Shown here in pieces: positions 1-5,930 of a stretch of 5,930 nucleotides of DNA. Source of the stretch: Cohaesibacteraceae bacterium (lineage in GTDB: Bacteria > Pseudomonadota > Alphaproteobacteria > Rhizobiales > Cohaesibacteraceae); assembly GCA_016764535.1 (NCBI GenBank), contig JAESRR010000143.1, forward strand, positions 1 to 5,930, written 5' to 3'. The notes under the pieces are model-generated. The model saw only the letters and a program-made list of their open reading frames with translations, searched no databases and was not told where the DNA came from. The position numbers and the translations under genes were made by a program. Position 1 is the first letter of the stretch, and each line of letters starts with the position of its first letter.

Positions 1-279
1 GAGCAGGAGCTCGAGAGGGCTTTAAAGCTGCTATCTCCCATGCTCGGGATTAATAATCGTAATTTAAAGACGTTTGAAATCTCGCTGGATACCAGTTTGA
101 CACTGGCGTCAATGGTTCCGAAGGATCGATTGTTAATAGGAGAAAGCGGTATTTTCTCCCCGCCTGATCTCGCGCTTCTTTCTGATGTCGGTATTCACAC
201 ATTTCTTGTGGGTGAAAGTTTGATGCGCCAGGAAAATGTGGAAATGGCAACCCGCGCCCTATTGAACCGAAAGCAATAA
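1..279 (+). CDS. trpC: Indole-3-glycerol phosphate synthase, C-terminal part (5' end outside window)
   Basis: The frame is open from base 1 and ends at TAA 277-279, giving the last 92 residues or so of a protein that is normally about 260-275 residues long. TrpC closes the ring of carboxyphenylamino-deoxyribulose phosphate to form indole-3-glycerol phosphate, the fourth step from chorismate to tryptophan, in the cytoplasm. Visible TIM-barrel signatures are [11 protein letters not shown] just after the start of the fragment (the Asn-Asn-Arg-Asn strand, with a substrate-contacting Asn), then IGESGI (the conserved Glu-Ser pair of the active site) and FLVGESLMR (the phosphate-binding loop near the C-terminus). 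The ATG at 40 is internal: the 13 codons before it encode a normal TrpC helix (ERALKLLSP), so it is not a start. The gene ends 2 bp before moaC, an order common in alphaproteobacteria, so the two are probably co-transcribed. Family assignment is firm; only the 5' extent is unknown. Confidence 0.95.
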   Translation, partial: EQELERALKLLSPMLGINNRNLKTFEISLDTSLTLASMVPKDRLLIGESGIFSPPDLALLSDVGIHTFLVGESLMRQENVEMATRALLNRKQ

Positions 280-281
280 TT

Positions 282-803
282 ATGGGCAAGTCGATAAACA
301 CCACCAACATTGCCGAAGACAGATCCAGTCTCACTCATATTGATGCAGTCGGTACAGCACATATGGTGGATGTATCTGATAAAGCGATCACTTCTCGAAT
401 AGCAATTGCCTGCGGAGCTGTACGGATGAATTCAGCAACGCTTGATCTCATCGTCGCTGGAGATGCTAAAAAAGGTGATGTCATTGGCACAGCACGCATC
501 GCCGGCATTATGGCTTCAAAACGCACACATGATTTAATCCCGTTGTGTCATCCTCTTGGTCTGACCAAAATTTCCGTAGATATTGAACCAGACACCCAAT
601 TGCCCGGACTACGTGTCACTGCAACAGCAAAAGTATCAGGTAAAACCGGTGTAGAGATGGAAGCCCTGACCGCGGTCAGTGTGTGTTGTCTCACCATTTA
701 CGATATGGCAAAAGCCGTTGATCGGGGTATGATTATTGAGAATATTCAGGTTATCGAGAAGGCCGGAGGAAAATCAGGACACTGGCATCGAGAAGTGAAA
801 TGA
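282..803 (+). CDS. moaC: Cyclic pyranopterin monophosphate synthase MoaC
   Basis: The protein has 173 residues, slightly longer than the usual 160 or so because of an N-terminal extension of about 15 residues. Together with MoaA it converts GTP to cyclic pyranopterin monophosphate, the first stage of molybdenum cofactor synthesis; MoaC rearranges the 3',8-cyclo-GTP intermediate. Family signatures run in order: [13 protein letters not shown] (about 27-39), [15 protein letters not shown] (80-94), [14 protein letters not shown] (121-134), [12 protein letters not shown] (137-148) and EKAGGKSG (159-166). His90, Asp141 and Lys144 correspond to conserved active-site residues, and the GGKSG lysine is also present, so the enzyme looks intact. 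One small oddity is Cys135-Cys136 where many homologues have Ala-Ala. The ATG at 282 lies 2 bp after the trpC stop, with only a weak purine-rich stretch (GAAAG, about 269-273) as ribosome binding site inside trpC. The 3' end overlaps moeA by 4 bp. Confidence 0.97.
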   Translation: MGKSINTTNIAEDRSSLTHIDAVGTAHMVDVSDKAITSRIAIACGAVRMNSATLDLIVAGDAKKGDVIGTARIAGIMASKRTHDLIPLCHPLGLTKISVDIEPDTQLPGLRVTATAKVSGKTGVEMEALTAVSVCCLTIYDMAKAVDRGMIIENIQVIEKAGGKSGHWHREVK

Positions 804-2014
804 ACAACATGCCTTCCCTGATGCCTGTGGCCGATGCACTCGATAAATTACTTGATCCGGTTAGCCGAAATTCCGTTGAACATGTGAATTTGCATATGGC
901 GCTAAATCGCACTTTGGCCAGAGATATCGCTGCGCGCCGGGATCAACCTCCGTTTCCAGCATCAGCGATGGATGGCTACGCTGTGCGTGCTGTCGATATT
1001 GCATCTCCACCAAATACTCTTCGGGTGATTGGCGAGGCAGCGGCCGGTCATCATTATTCAGGTGAAGTAAAAACCGGAGAAGCTGTAAGAATATTTACCG
1101 GTGCACCCGTGCCTCCCGGGGCAGATACTATCCTCATCCAGGAAAACACATCGCTTGAAGGTCGGTTTGTCACAGCATTACAGGCAGAAACTGCGGGAAG
1201 ATACGTTCGAAAACCCGGACTGGATTTCACAAATGGCGAGCAACTTCTGCAAAAGGGAGCTGTTCTCGATTATCGCGCGATCGCGATCGCCGCATCAATG
1301 AACCATGCTACACTTCCGGTTTTTCGCAAACCCAGGGTTGCCGTACTGGCAACCGGTGACGAGCTTGTTTTACCTGGCAGCAATCCCGGACCGGATCAAA
1401 TTATAGCTTCCAATAGTTTTGGCATCGCAGCATTCGTGGAAAAGAATGGTGGCAAAACACTAGATCTTGGAATTGTTGCAGATAATGAATCTGATATCTC
1501 TGCTGCTATTTCTATGGCAAAACAACAAGGTGCCGATATTCTTGTCACCATCGGCGGGGCATCGGTGGGGGACCATGATCTGGTTCAGAAGGTACTAAGA
1601 TCCTCAGGTATGGAGCTTGAGTTCTGGCGTATTGCAATGCGTCCCGGAAAACCACTCATTGCAGGTCAACTTGAAAACATGCGCGTCCTCGGCTTGCCGG
1701 GAAATCCGGTTTCAAGCCTTGTTTGCAGTGTTCTTTTTCTCGCTCCCCTGCTCCAAAAAATGTTGGGGCAAGAAGTAGTTCAACAAACGCAATCTGCCAT
1801 ACTTGGTGCAAACATTGCTAAAAATGACATACGGCAGGAATACCTTCGGGCAACTCTGGTACAAGATGCGTCGGGAAAAAGAACGGCAACTCCATTCAAA
1901 CGACAGGATAGTTCAATCCTGTCGCTCTACCATAAGGCAGATTGCCTCATTATCAGACCGTCTCACGCAAAAGCGGCGACTTCAGGCGACAAATGTACCG
2001 TATTGATTCTTTGA
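800..2014 (+). CDS. moeA: Molybdopterin molybdenumtransferase MoeA
   Basis: The protein has 404 residues, the normal length for MoeA. It inserts molybdate into adenylylated molybdopterin, releasing AMP and giving the active molybdenum cofactor; it acts as a cytoplasmic dimer. Signatures in order are [13 protein letters not shown] (50-62, with the conserved Asp58), [14 protein letters not shown] (98-111), [11 protein letters not shown] (180-190, with the conserved Asp187-Glu188), [13 protein letters not shown] (250-262), [10 protein letters not shown] (280-289, with Lys284) and [12 protein letters not shown] (297-308). The central MoCF-binding domain is about 178-320, and the C-terminal beta-barrel domain IV is about 330-404. 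No key residue appears to be missing. The ATG at 800-802 overlaps the moaC stop (ATGA), implying translational coupling; a GAGAAG stretch at about 790-795 can serve as ribosome binding site. The gene faces the epimerase gene across 13 bp, and no clear terminator is visible between them. Confidence 0.97.
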   Translation: MNNMPSLMPVADALDKLLDPVSRNSVEHVNLHMALNRTLARDIAARRDQPPFPASAMDGYAVRAVDIASPPNTLRVIGEAAAGHHYSGEVKTGEAVRIFTGAPVPPGADTILIQENTSLEGRFVTALQAETAGRYVRKPGLDFTNGEQLLQKGAVLDYRAIAIAASMNHATLPVFRKPRVAVLATGDELVLPGSNPGPDQIIASNSFGIAAFVEKNGGKTLDLGIVADNESDISAAISMAKQQGADILVTIGGASVGDHDLVQKVLRSSGMELEFWRIAMRPGKPLIAGQLENMRVLGLPGNPVSSLVCSVLFLAPLLQKMLGQEVVQQTQSAILGANIAKNDIRQEYLRATLVQDASGKRTATPFKRQDSSILSLYHKADCLIIRPSHAKAATSGDKCTVLIL

Positions 2015-2027
2015 GCAAACTAACTGG

Positions 2028-2906
2028 CTAATTGGTACGGAGCACAGTGTAGGAAACACAACCTTCCAAAACCGATTGGGGCTGTAAATCCATACATCCC
2101 GTGCCAATCCAACCTTTTTCATAAAGATTAAACGCATCAGTTGCGTGGCTAACTGGCTCAACACAAAAATAACTCTGGCCCCGGGGGGCATAAACACAAA
2201 GATGCCCAAACAGTGGGTCAGCCTCCATCTCCACTCTGAGATTTCGATCAGGCCAACTTATGGAAGCAGTACCGCTCCATCGGCTAAAAACAGCATGTAA
2301 GCCTTCAGCAACAATCTTGCCTGCTTTGAAACAGCCGATTGCTGGATGGTCCTCATTTCGGGCAATCGGCAAATGATCGTCATCCGTCTCATAAGCTGAA
2401 TGTACTCCGGTCTGGATGTACGCACGATCCCGATGAGCAAAATAGGGGTGTAAACCAAGCCCGACCGGCATTACTTCCGCAGACGTGTTGGTTATTCGCA
2501 AAGTATGGACAAAACGTCCTTCCTCAAGGCGGAAAAATTGATCAGCCTTATAAGACCACGGCCATTCATCCGGTTGATGTTCAAATGATAAATGTAGTTT
2601 ATTCGTGCTGCGGCTTTCTATTTGCCAGGATGTTTTCCAACCGTGTCCGTGTATCGCGTGGGGTGAACACTCTGCATCGGAAGGCAGGGAAATATTTTTA
2701 CCGGCAGAAACAAACTTCCCGCCTCTAATCCGGTTTGAAAATGGCACAAGGGGAAATGATGCAAGTTCTGTTGGTTCAGCAGCATGATTTTGCCCGGAAC
2801 GAAAGATCTCACAACCGTCACTTGTCATGAACGAGAATATTGACCCACCGTTTCGGGGCAATATCTCCAAAACCAAACCGCCGAATGTAAGAATTTCGGA
2901 AGACAT
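2028..2906 (-). CDS. Aldose 1-epimerase family protein (YphB-like)
   Basis: The protein has 292 residues with no signal peptide, fitting the shorter YphB-like branch of the galactose mutarotase family (classical GalM is about 340). Members interconvert alpha and beta anomers of sugars; the sugar used here cannot be told. Family signatures are FPLVPFSNRIRGGKF (51-65, with Arg59), HAIHGHGW (83-90, with His86), VGLGLHPYFAH (148-158, with His153, the probable catalytic acid) and YFCVEPVSHATDAFN (246-260, with Glu250, the probable catalytic base). An expected Asp in the LDHxF-like segment seems to be His204 (in GLHAVFSRW), which may alter substrate binding. The start ATG (complement of 2904-2906) has GGAG 10 bp upstream (complement of 2917-2920). 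The gene lies on the opposite strand between moeA and lexA, divergent from lexA, and has no evident link to either. Family assignment is strong; physiological role is unknown. Confidence 0.9.
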   Translation of the reverse strand: MSSEILTFGGLVLEILPRNGGSIFSFMTSDGCEIFRSGQNHAAEPTELASFPLVPFSNRIRGGKFVSAGKNISLPSDAECSPHAIHGHGWKTSWQIESRSTNKLHLSFEHQPDEWPWSYKADQFFRLEEGRFVHTLRITNTSAEVMPVGLGLHPYFAHRDRAYIQTGVHSAYETDDDHLPIARNEDHPAIGCFKAGKIVAEGLHAVFSRWSGTASISWPDRNLRVEMEADPLFGHLCVYAPRGQSYFCVEPVSHATDAFNLYEKGWIGTGCMDLQPQSVLEGCVSYTVLRTN

Positions 2907-2991
2907 TTATGGAAAACTCCAATTATCAAGGACCAGCGTCACCAATGAACTTCTGTTAACGCTCCGGTTACTGATTGCAGATAATCAATGG

Positions 2992-3020
2992 TTGCGGAAC
3001 ACAAGAAGAACATATACATT
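2992..3020 (+). promoter_or_regulatory. Possible lexA promoter (-35/-10)
   Basis: TTGCGG at 2992-2997 and TACATT at 3015-3020 are separated by 17 bp and could be the -35 and -10 of a housekeeping sigma factor promoter. Each has about four matches to the consensus, so this is a modest call. Its position is what makes it attractive: the first LexA box fills the spacer and the second box covers the expected transcription start near 3027, as expected for an autorepressed lexA gene. An alternative -10 is TATACA (3013-3018), with a shorter 15-bp spacer. Confidence 0.4.
2997..3011. promoter_or_regulatory. LexA-binding site (SOS box 1), perfect GAAC-N7-GAAC
   Basis: The sequence GAAC-ACAAGAA-GAAC matches exactly the direct-repeat operator described for alphaproteobacterial LexA (GTTC-N7-GTTC on the other strand). 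It ends 54 bp before the lexA ATG, which suits autorepression. The site is also 90 bp upstream of the divergent epimerase start, so an effect on that gene is conceivable but unproven. The exact match and its location in front of lexA make this a strong call. Confidence 0.88.
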
Positions 3021-3021
3021 T

Positions 3022-3036
3022 GTTCGTGTTTTGTAC
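3022..3036. promoter_or_regulatory. Second LexA-binding site (SOS box 2), GTTC-N7-GTAC
   Basis: The sequence GTTC-GTGTTTT-GTAC matches the alphaproteobacterial LexA direct repeat with one mismatch (GTAC for GTTC). It lies 10 bp after box 1 in the opposite orientation, so the pair forms an imperfect 40-bp dyad (2997-3036) with 14 of 20 positions symmetric. It ends 29 bp before the lexA ATG. Binding is inferred from the motif and position only. Confidence 0.65.
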
Positions 3037-3065
3037 CGAGTCGGTCTAACTGATTGGATCATACA

Positions 3066-3782
3066 ATGTTGACACGCAAACAACACGAATTGTTGATGTT
3101 TATTCACGAGCGGCTGAAAGAGACCGGCGTCCCGCCATCATTTGATGAAATGAAGGATGCATTGGATCTTAAGTCAAAGTCGGGTATTCATCGATTGATT
3201 ACCGCATTGGAAGAGCGCGGCTTTATCAGGCGCCTGCCAAATCGTGCCCGGGCCCTTGAAGTCGTACGTATGCCCGATTCCATGGCCCCCGGGCTCGCGA
3301 GCCCACAAAGAGGCTTTTCCCCAAGCATTGTTGAGGGTGGGCTTGGTAAAGCCCCACCACGCCCGGTTTCATCCGATTCTCAATCCAATGCAGGGAATGG
3401 TACAATTTCGATTCCGGTAATGGGACGAATAGCTGCAGGCACACCTATTTCAGCAATCGAATCAGCCAGCCATACGATATCTGTACCGCCGGAAATGATG
3501 AAATCCGGAGAACATTATGCATTGGAAGTTCGCGGCGACTCGATGATTGAGGCAGGAATTCTGGATGGCGATACAGTCATCATAAGGAAATCGAGTTCTG
3601 CAAATTCCGGGGAAATTGTTGTCGCGCTTATCGACGATGAAGAAGCAACATTGAAACGTTTGCGTAAGAAAGGTGCTTCAATTGCATTGGAAGCCGCCAA
3701 TCCGGCCTATGAAACGCGCATTTTTGGACCGGATCGTGTTCAGGTACAGGGTTCACTCGTTGGTTTAATCCGGCAGTATTAG
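3066..3782 (+). CDS. lexA: LexA repressor, SOS regulator and self-cleaving serine peptidase
   Basis: The protein has 238 residues, the usual alphaproteobacterial length (E. coli LexA has 202). LexA represses DNA-damage genes, including its own; RecA filaments on single-stranded DNA trigger its self-cleavage. The N-terminal winged-helix DNA-binding domain spans about 1-65 ([43 protein letters not shown]). A long variable linker follows (about 69-113), then the S24 peptidase domain: cleavage site Ala124-Gly125 in [10 protein letters not shown], nucleophile Ser159 in [10 protein letters not shown], and Lys197 in [10 protein letters not shown]. All catalytic parts are present. ATG 3066 is preferred because homologues begin MLTRKQ; an upstream TTG at 3054 would add only four residues. 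The Shine-Dalgarno match is weak (GGA at 3056-3058). Two LexA boxes lie 29-69 bp upstream of the start, so autoregulation is expected. The linker DNA is locally GC-rich with inverted repeats. Confidence 0.97.
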   Translation: MLTRKQHELLMFIHERLKETGVPPSFDEMKDALDLKSKSGIHRLITALEERGFIRRLPNRARALEVVRMPDSMAPGLASPQRGFSPSIVEGGLGKAPPRPVSSDSQSNAGNGTISIPVMGRIAAGTPISAIESASHTISVPPEMMKSGEHYALEVRGDSMIEAGILDGDTVIIRKSSSANSGEIVVALIDDEEATLKRLRKKGASIALEAANPAYETRIFGPDRVQVQGSLVGLIRQY

Positions 3783-3809
3783 GATTTTAGCGAATCATCG
3801 CATCGAATC

Positions 3810-3837
3810 CACCAGGGGCTTAATTGTACCCCTGGTG
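3810..3837. terminator. Stem-loop between convergent lexA and comEC, possible bidirectional terminator
   Basis: CACCAGGGG (3810-3818) and CCCCTGGTG (3829-3837) form a perfect 9-bp GC-rich stem with a 10-base loop. It lies 27 bp after the lexA stop codon and overlaps the last codons and stop of comEC (3820-3822), where it could serve both converging transcripts. Neither side has a clear T-tract, so it is not a textbook intrinsic terminator. It may instead protect 3' ends or slow the polymerase. Confidence 0.5.
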
Positions 3838-5930
3838 CCAGGGGCGTCCTGCAACAAGAGGCTCGGCGTGATCAATAACGATTGATAATATTTCGTTTCC
3901 TTCATCGTTGTGCTTTTCAGCGTAAAGCGCTTTTGCTCCTCCCGATAGAAATGCCATTTTATCCAGGACCAGCGCGTGATGGGAACATTCCCTGGGCGCT
4001 ATCAGTCGCGACACAACAATATCAGCTTTTTTACAATCTTCGGCAAAAGCAGAATAACGCTTCACAAACGCTATTTGGACATTTTTGTTCGTTTTGGCAA
4101 TGCAGGCCGTACGGTCGCAGAACTGGTTGATATCTACCAAGGATTTGTCGAATATTCTTTGATCGCCATGTGCCCTCATCCAGTTCTGCATATCGTAAGT
4201 TGATCTGGTGCTGCCAATAAATGCCAGACTGCCTGAAGGACTAACATATGCCAATCGATTGCCGTTTCTTGAAATGTAAATATCTGGCTGGTTAATATTT
4301 GCGGCAACAATCAATGACACGACCAGCGGAAACATAGTAACCCACCGCAATTGCGTTTTTAGAATAAGAAACACACTCATACTGACTAAAATTATAAAGT
4401 ATATGCCTTTTGGCATTGCCGCAATTATTCGAGTTGACCCGTACAGTTCTGAAGTCATTTCTGCAATTTTCAGGACAATGCCGATACCATACTGCATGAT
4501 TTCAAGGGCGATAAATTCAAAGCCGATCGGCATCAATATCAAAGTCAGGAGAACACCTGGCATCACCAGCGACATTACGATCGGCATCGCAAGCAAATTT
4601 GCCAGTAACCCATAAATGGCAACTCTTTGAAAATGGTATGTGGCGATTGGCGCTGTAGCAAAACCGGCAACAAGGGATGTCAGGCCGATACCATAAATGA
4701 AGAATTGTATTTGGGAAAATACCGATCGGGGTTTGTATGATTGCTGATCTCCATTCGGTCGGCTGAATTTTGCGTAACAAACAATCAATGCAGCAGTCGC
4801 CATAAATGACATCTGGAAACCTGCTTCAAGTACAGCAAATGGCTGTATCAATACAATCACGATCAGCGCGATTGCCAGATTGCGCATTGTCAACGCATTG
4901 CGGTCTGCCAGAACCGCGAGGAACGCTATGCAAATCATTACATAGGCTCTTATCGTGGAAATGCTGCTGCCTGATAATACGAGGTATACGGTCGCCATTG
5001 TCAGTGCAGCACAGGCCGCAAGTTTTCGTTCTGCAATTCCTTTTCCTGAAAATAGAAAAGCGACAAGTAACAACCTGACAATCCAGTATACAGAAAACGC
5101 AAGCAGTCCCATGTGCATTCCGGATATTGCCAGAATATGGGCTAATCCCGATTTCCTTAGAAACTCCAGACTTGTTTTGTCTATGCCGGAACGGTCGCCG
5201 GTTATCAATGCATTGGCGAGATCTGCGGTTTCCCCATTCCCTGCAGATAGAATACGGCGACCAATCTCATGGCGCCATAAATGTACATCCAGTTGATCCG
5301 GAAACCAGGATGATCTTTGCCGCTTACCTGTAATGGTAACTTTACCGATTGAGTAACCAGTTGCCGAAAAACCCTTGAACCAAAGCGCCCTGCCAAAATC
5401 GTAACCGTTTGGAAGAATTGGCCCTGGTAGAGGTAACAGGCGGGTTCTAACCCGTATGTTATCTCCGGGTGACAAGCGGACTGATTTTGTCCGGGACGAA
5501 ATCCGTATTAATCCTCCTGACAAATCTGGAATGTTTTTGGGTAGAATTGTCAGTCTGTCCGATTTCTGTCGTTGTTCAACATTGATAATCACACCTTCCA
5601 AAACGACTGTTTCTGCGTTCTCCAGCCGTAATTGCCTGCCAAAATATGCATCAAACTGAGCGCTTAAAACACCGCTGGACAGGCCAAATGATACTACCAG
5701 AAATATATAGTTGTTCGCTCCACGGCAAAGTTTAAAAATTGATACCAGAAGCAAAACTGACCAAAACAAAATTACAACTACAAGAGCAGGTTCACGGGGA
5801 AGAGAATAATAGAGGGCCGCACCAAGAGAAATGAAGAAACCGAACCAAACCAGCCCCTGCCCGGTCGATATTTCATCCGACAACTGCGCCCTCAGGAAAT
5901 TTAATAACCTGCGCCCCCGGCCACGGGCTT
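3820..5930 (-). CDS. comEC: ComEC/Rec2 family DNA-uptake channel protein (N-terminus uncertain, frame open at window edge)
   Basis: ComEC forms the inner-membrane channel that passes single-stranded DNA into the cytoplasm during natural transformation. Counted from TTG 5883 the protein has 687 residues: hydrophobic helices at about 11-70; a soluble DUF4131 region (about 85-190, including VLEGVIINVEQR and SPGDNIRVR); the multi-helix Competence domain (about 222-510), with NALITGDRSGI, LAHILAISGMHMGLLA, SGSSISTIRAYVMI, LEAGFQMSFMATAAL and FATAPIATYHF; and a C-terminal domain (about 530-687) carrying Cys589, Cys594, Cys617 and Cys633. There is no HxHxDH zinc motif, so the C-terminal nuclease-like metallo-beta-lactamase of Bacillus-type ComEC is absent. 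TTG 5883 has a partial Shine-Dalgarno (GAGGG, 5 bp away), but the frame continues without a stop to 5930 through an Arg-rich, helix-like stretch (RRLLNFLRAQLSDE) resembling the N-termini of alphaproteobacterial homologues. The true start may therefore lie outside the window. The gene is convergent with lexA. Actual competence cannot be inferred from comEC alone. Confidence 0.93.
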   Translation of the reverse strand, partial: ARGRGRRLLNFLRAQLSDEISTGQGLVWFGFFISLGAALYYSLPREPALVVVILFWSVLLLVSIFKLCRGANNYIFLVVSFGLSSGVLSAQFDAYFGRQLRLENAETVVLEGVIINVEQRQKSDRLTILPKNIPDLSGGLIRISSRTKSVRLSPGDNIRVRTRLLPLPGPILPNGYDFGRALWFKGFSATGYSIGKVTITGKRQRSSWFPDQLDVHLWRHEIGRRILSAGNGETADLANALITGDRSGIDKTSLEFLRKSGLAHILAISGMHMGLLAFSVYWIVRLLLVAFLFSGKGIAERKLAACAALTMATVYLVLSGSSISTIRAYVMICIAFLAVLADRNALTMRNLAIALIVIVLIQPFAVLEAGFQMSFMATAALIVCYAKFSRPNGDQQSYKPRSVFSQIQFFIYGIGLTSLVAGFATAPIATYHFQRVAIYGLLANLLAMPIVMSLVMPGVLLTLILMPIGFEFIALEIMQYGIGIVLKIAEMTSELYGSTRIIAAMPKGIYFIILVSMSVFLILKTQLRWVTMFPLVVSLIVAANINQPDIYISRNGNRLAYVSPSGSLAFIGSTRSTYDMQNWMRAHGDQRIFDKSLVDINQFCDRTACIAKTNKNVQIAFVKRYSAFAEDCKKADIVVSRLIAPRECSHHALVLDKMAFLSGGAKALYAEKHNDEGNEILSIVIDHAEPLVAGRPWHQGYN

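Noticed and set aside
1277..1290. GCGATCGCGATCGC palindrome in moeA
   Set aside because: It arises from codons for an Ala-Ile-Ala-Ile run in a conserved part of the protein, and no other copies were seen, so no regulatory role is supported.
2015..2027. Terminator between convergent moeA and epimerase
   Set aside because: The 13-bp gap and its flanks show only a 5-bp GTACC/GGTAC pairing with a long loop and no T-tract, so no terminator is called.
2339..2728. A 129-codon open frame on the + strand inside the epimerase gene
   Set aside because: It is fully antisense to a well-supported gene, its product looks like no family, and it has no clear ribosome binding site.
2947..2961. Possible third LexA box at GAAC-N7-AACG
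   Set aside because: The second half-site does not match GAAC in register (AAC occurs one base early only through GTTAAC), so support is insufficient.
3054..3065. Earlier TTG start for lexA adding four residues
   Set aside because: LexA homologues of this class begin at MLTRKQ, encoded from the ATG at 3066; a TTG start is less likely and lacks a better ribosome binding site.
2827..3072. An 81-codon open frame on the + strand upstream of lexA
   Set aside because: It overlaps the epimerase 5' end, the LexA boxes and the lexA start, has no recognisable family features, and is explained by chance.
4955..5296. A 113-codon open frame on the + strand inside comEC
   Set aside because: It is antisense to conserved membrane segments of ComEC and its composition is not protein-like.
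5441..5454. CGGGTT-CT-AACCCG inverted repeat inside comEC
   Set aside because: The 2-base gap is too short for a stable RNA hairpin, and it lies in coding sequence with no nearby gene start.

Overview
The window reads as a conserved chromosomal housekeeping segment of an alphaproteobacterium, probably of the Rhizobiales/Hyphomicrobiales type. The reasons are: the gene string trpC-moaC-moeA followed by lexA and a convergent comEC; a LexA protein with the alphaproteobacterial N-terminus ([10 protein letters not shown]) and long variable linker; GAAC-N7-GAAC type LexA boxes in front of lexA instead of the enterobacterial CTG-N10-CAG box; and a ComEC with the alphaproteobacterial cysteine-containing C-terminal domain in place of a zinc metallo-beta-lactamase. 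Base composition looks moderate, somewhat below 50% GC by eye, so this is not one of the very GC-rich members. A genus cannot be named from this window.

Layout. Positions 1-279 hold the 3' end of trpC (+). It is followed 2 bp later by moaC (282-803, +), which overlaps moeA (800-2014, +) in an ATGA junction. A convergent gene for an aldose 1-epimerase family protein (2028-2906, -) ends 13 bp from moeA. A 159-bp divergent intergenic region carries two LexA boxes in inverted orientation, and then comes lexA (3066-3782, +). Convergent to lexA is comEC (stop codon at 3820-3822, -), whose reading frame stays open to the right edge of the window. A 9-bp perfect stem-loop overlaps the comEC stop codon and lies downstream of lexA.

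How the genes fit together. trpC belongs to tryptophan synthesis. MoaC and MoeA act at the first and last stages of molybdenum cofactor synthesis and are probably translationally coupled in the same transcript. lexA encodes the SOS repressor and appears to be autoregulated through the paired operator. ComEC is the inner-membrane DNA-uptake channel. The epimerase is the one gene with no obvious link to this cluster: it sits on the opposite strand between moeA and lexA and shares its upstream region with lexA.

No mobile element, tRNA, rRNA or CRISPR array was seen, and no plainly novel multi-gene system. The points most worth a second look are the paired inverted SOS operator, the inserted epimerase with a probable substitution at a sugar-binding aspartate, and the uncertain N-terminus of ComEC.
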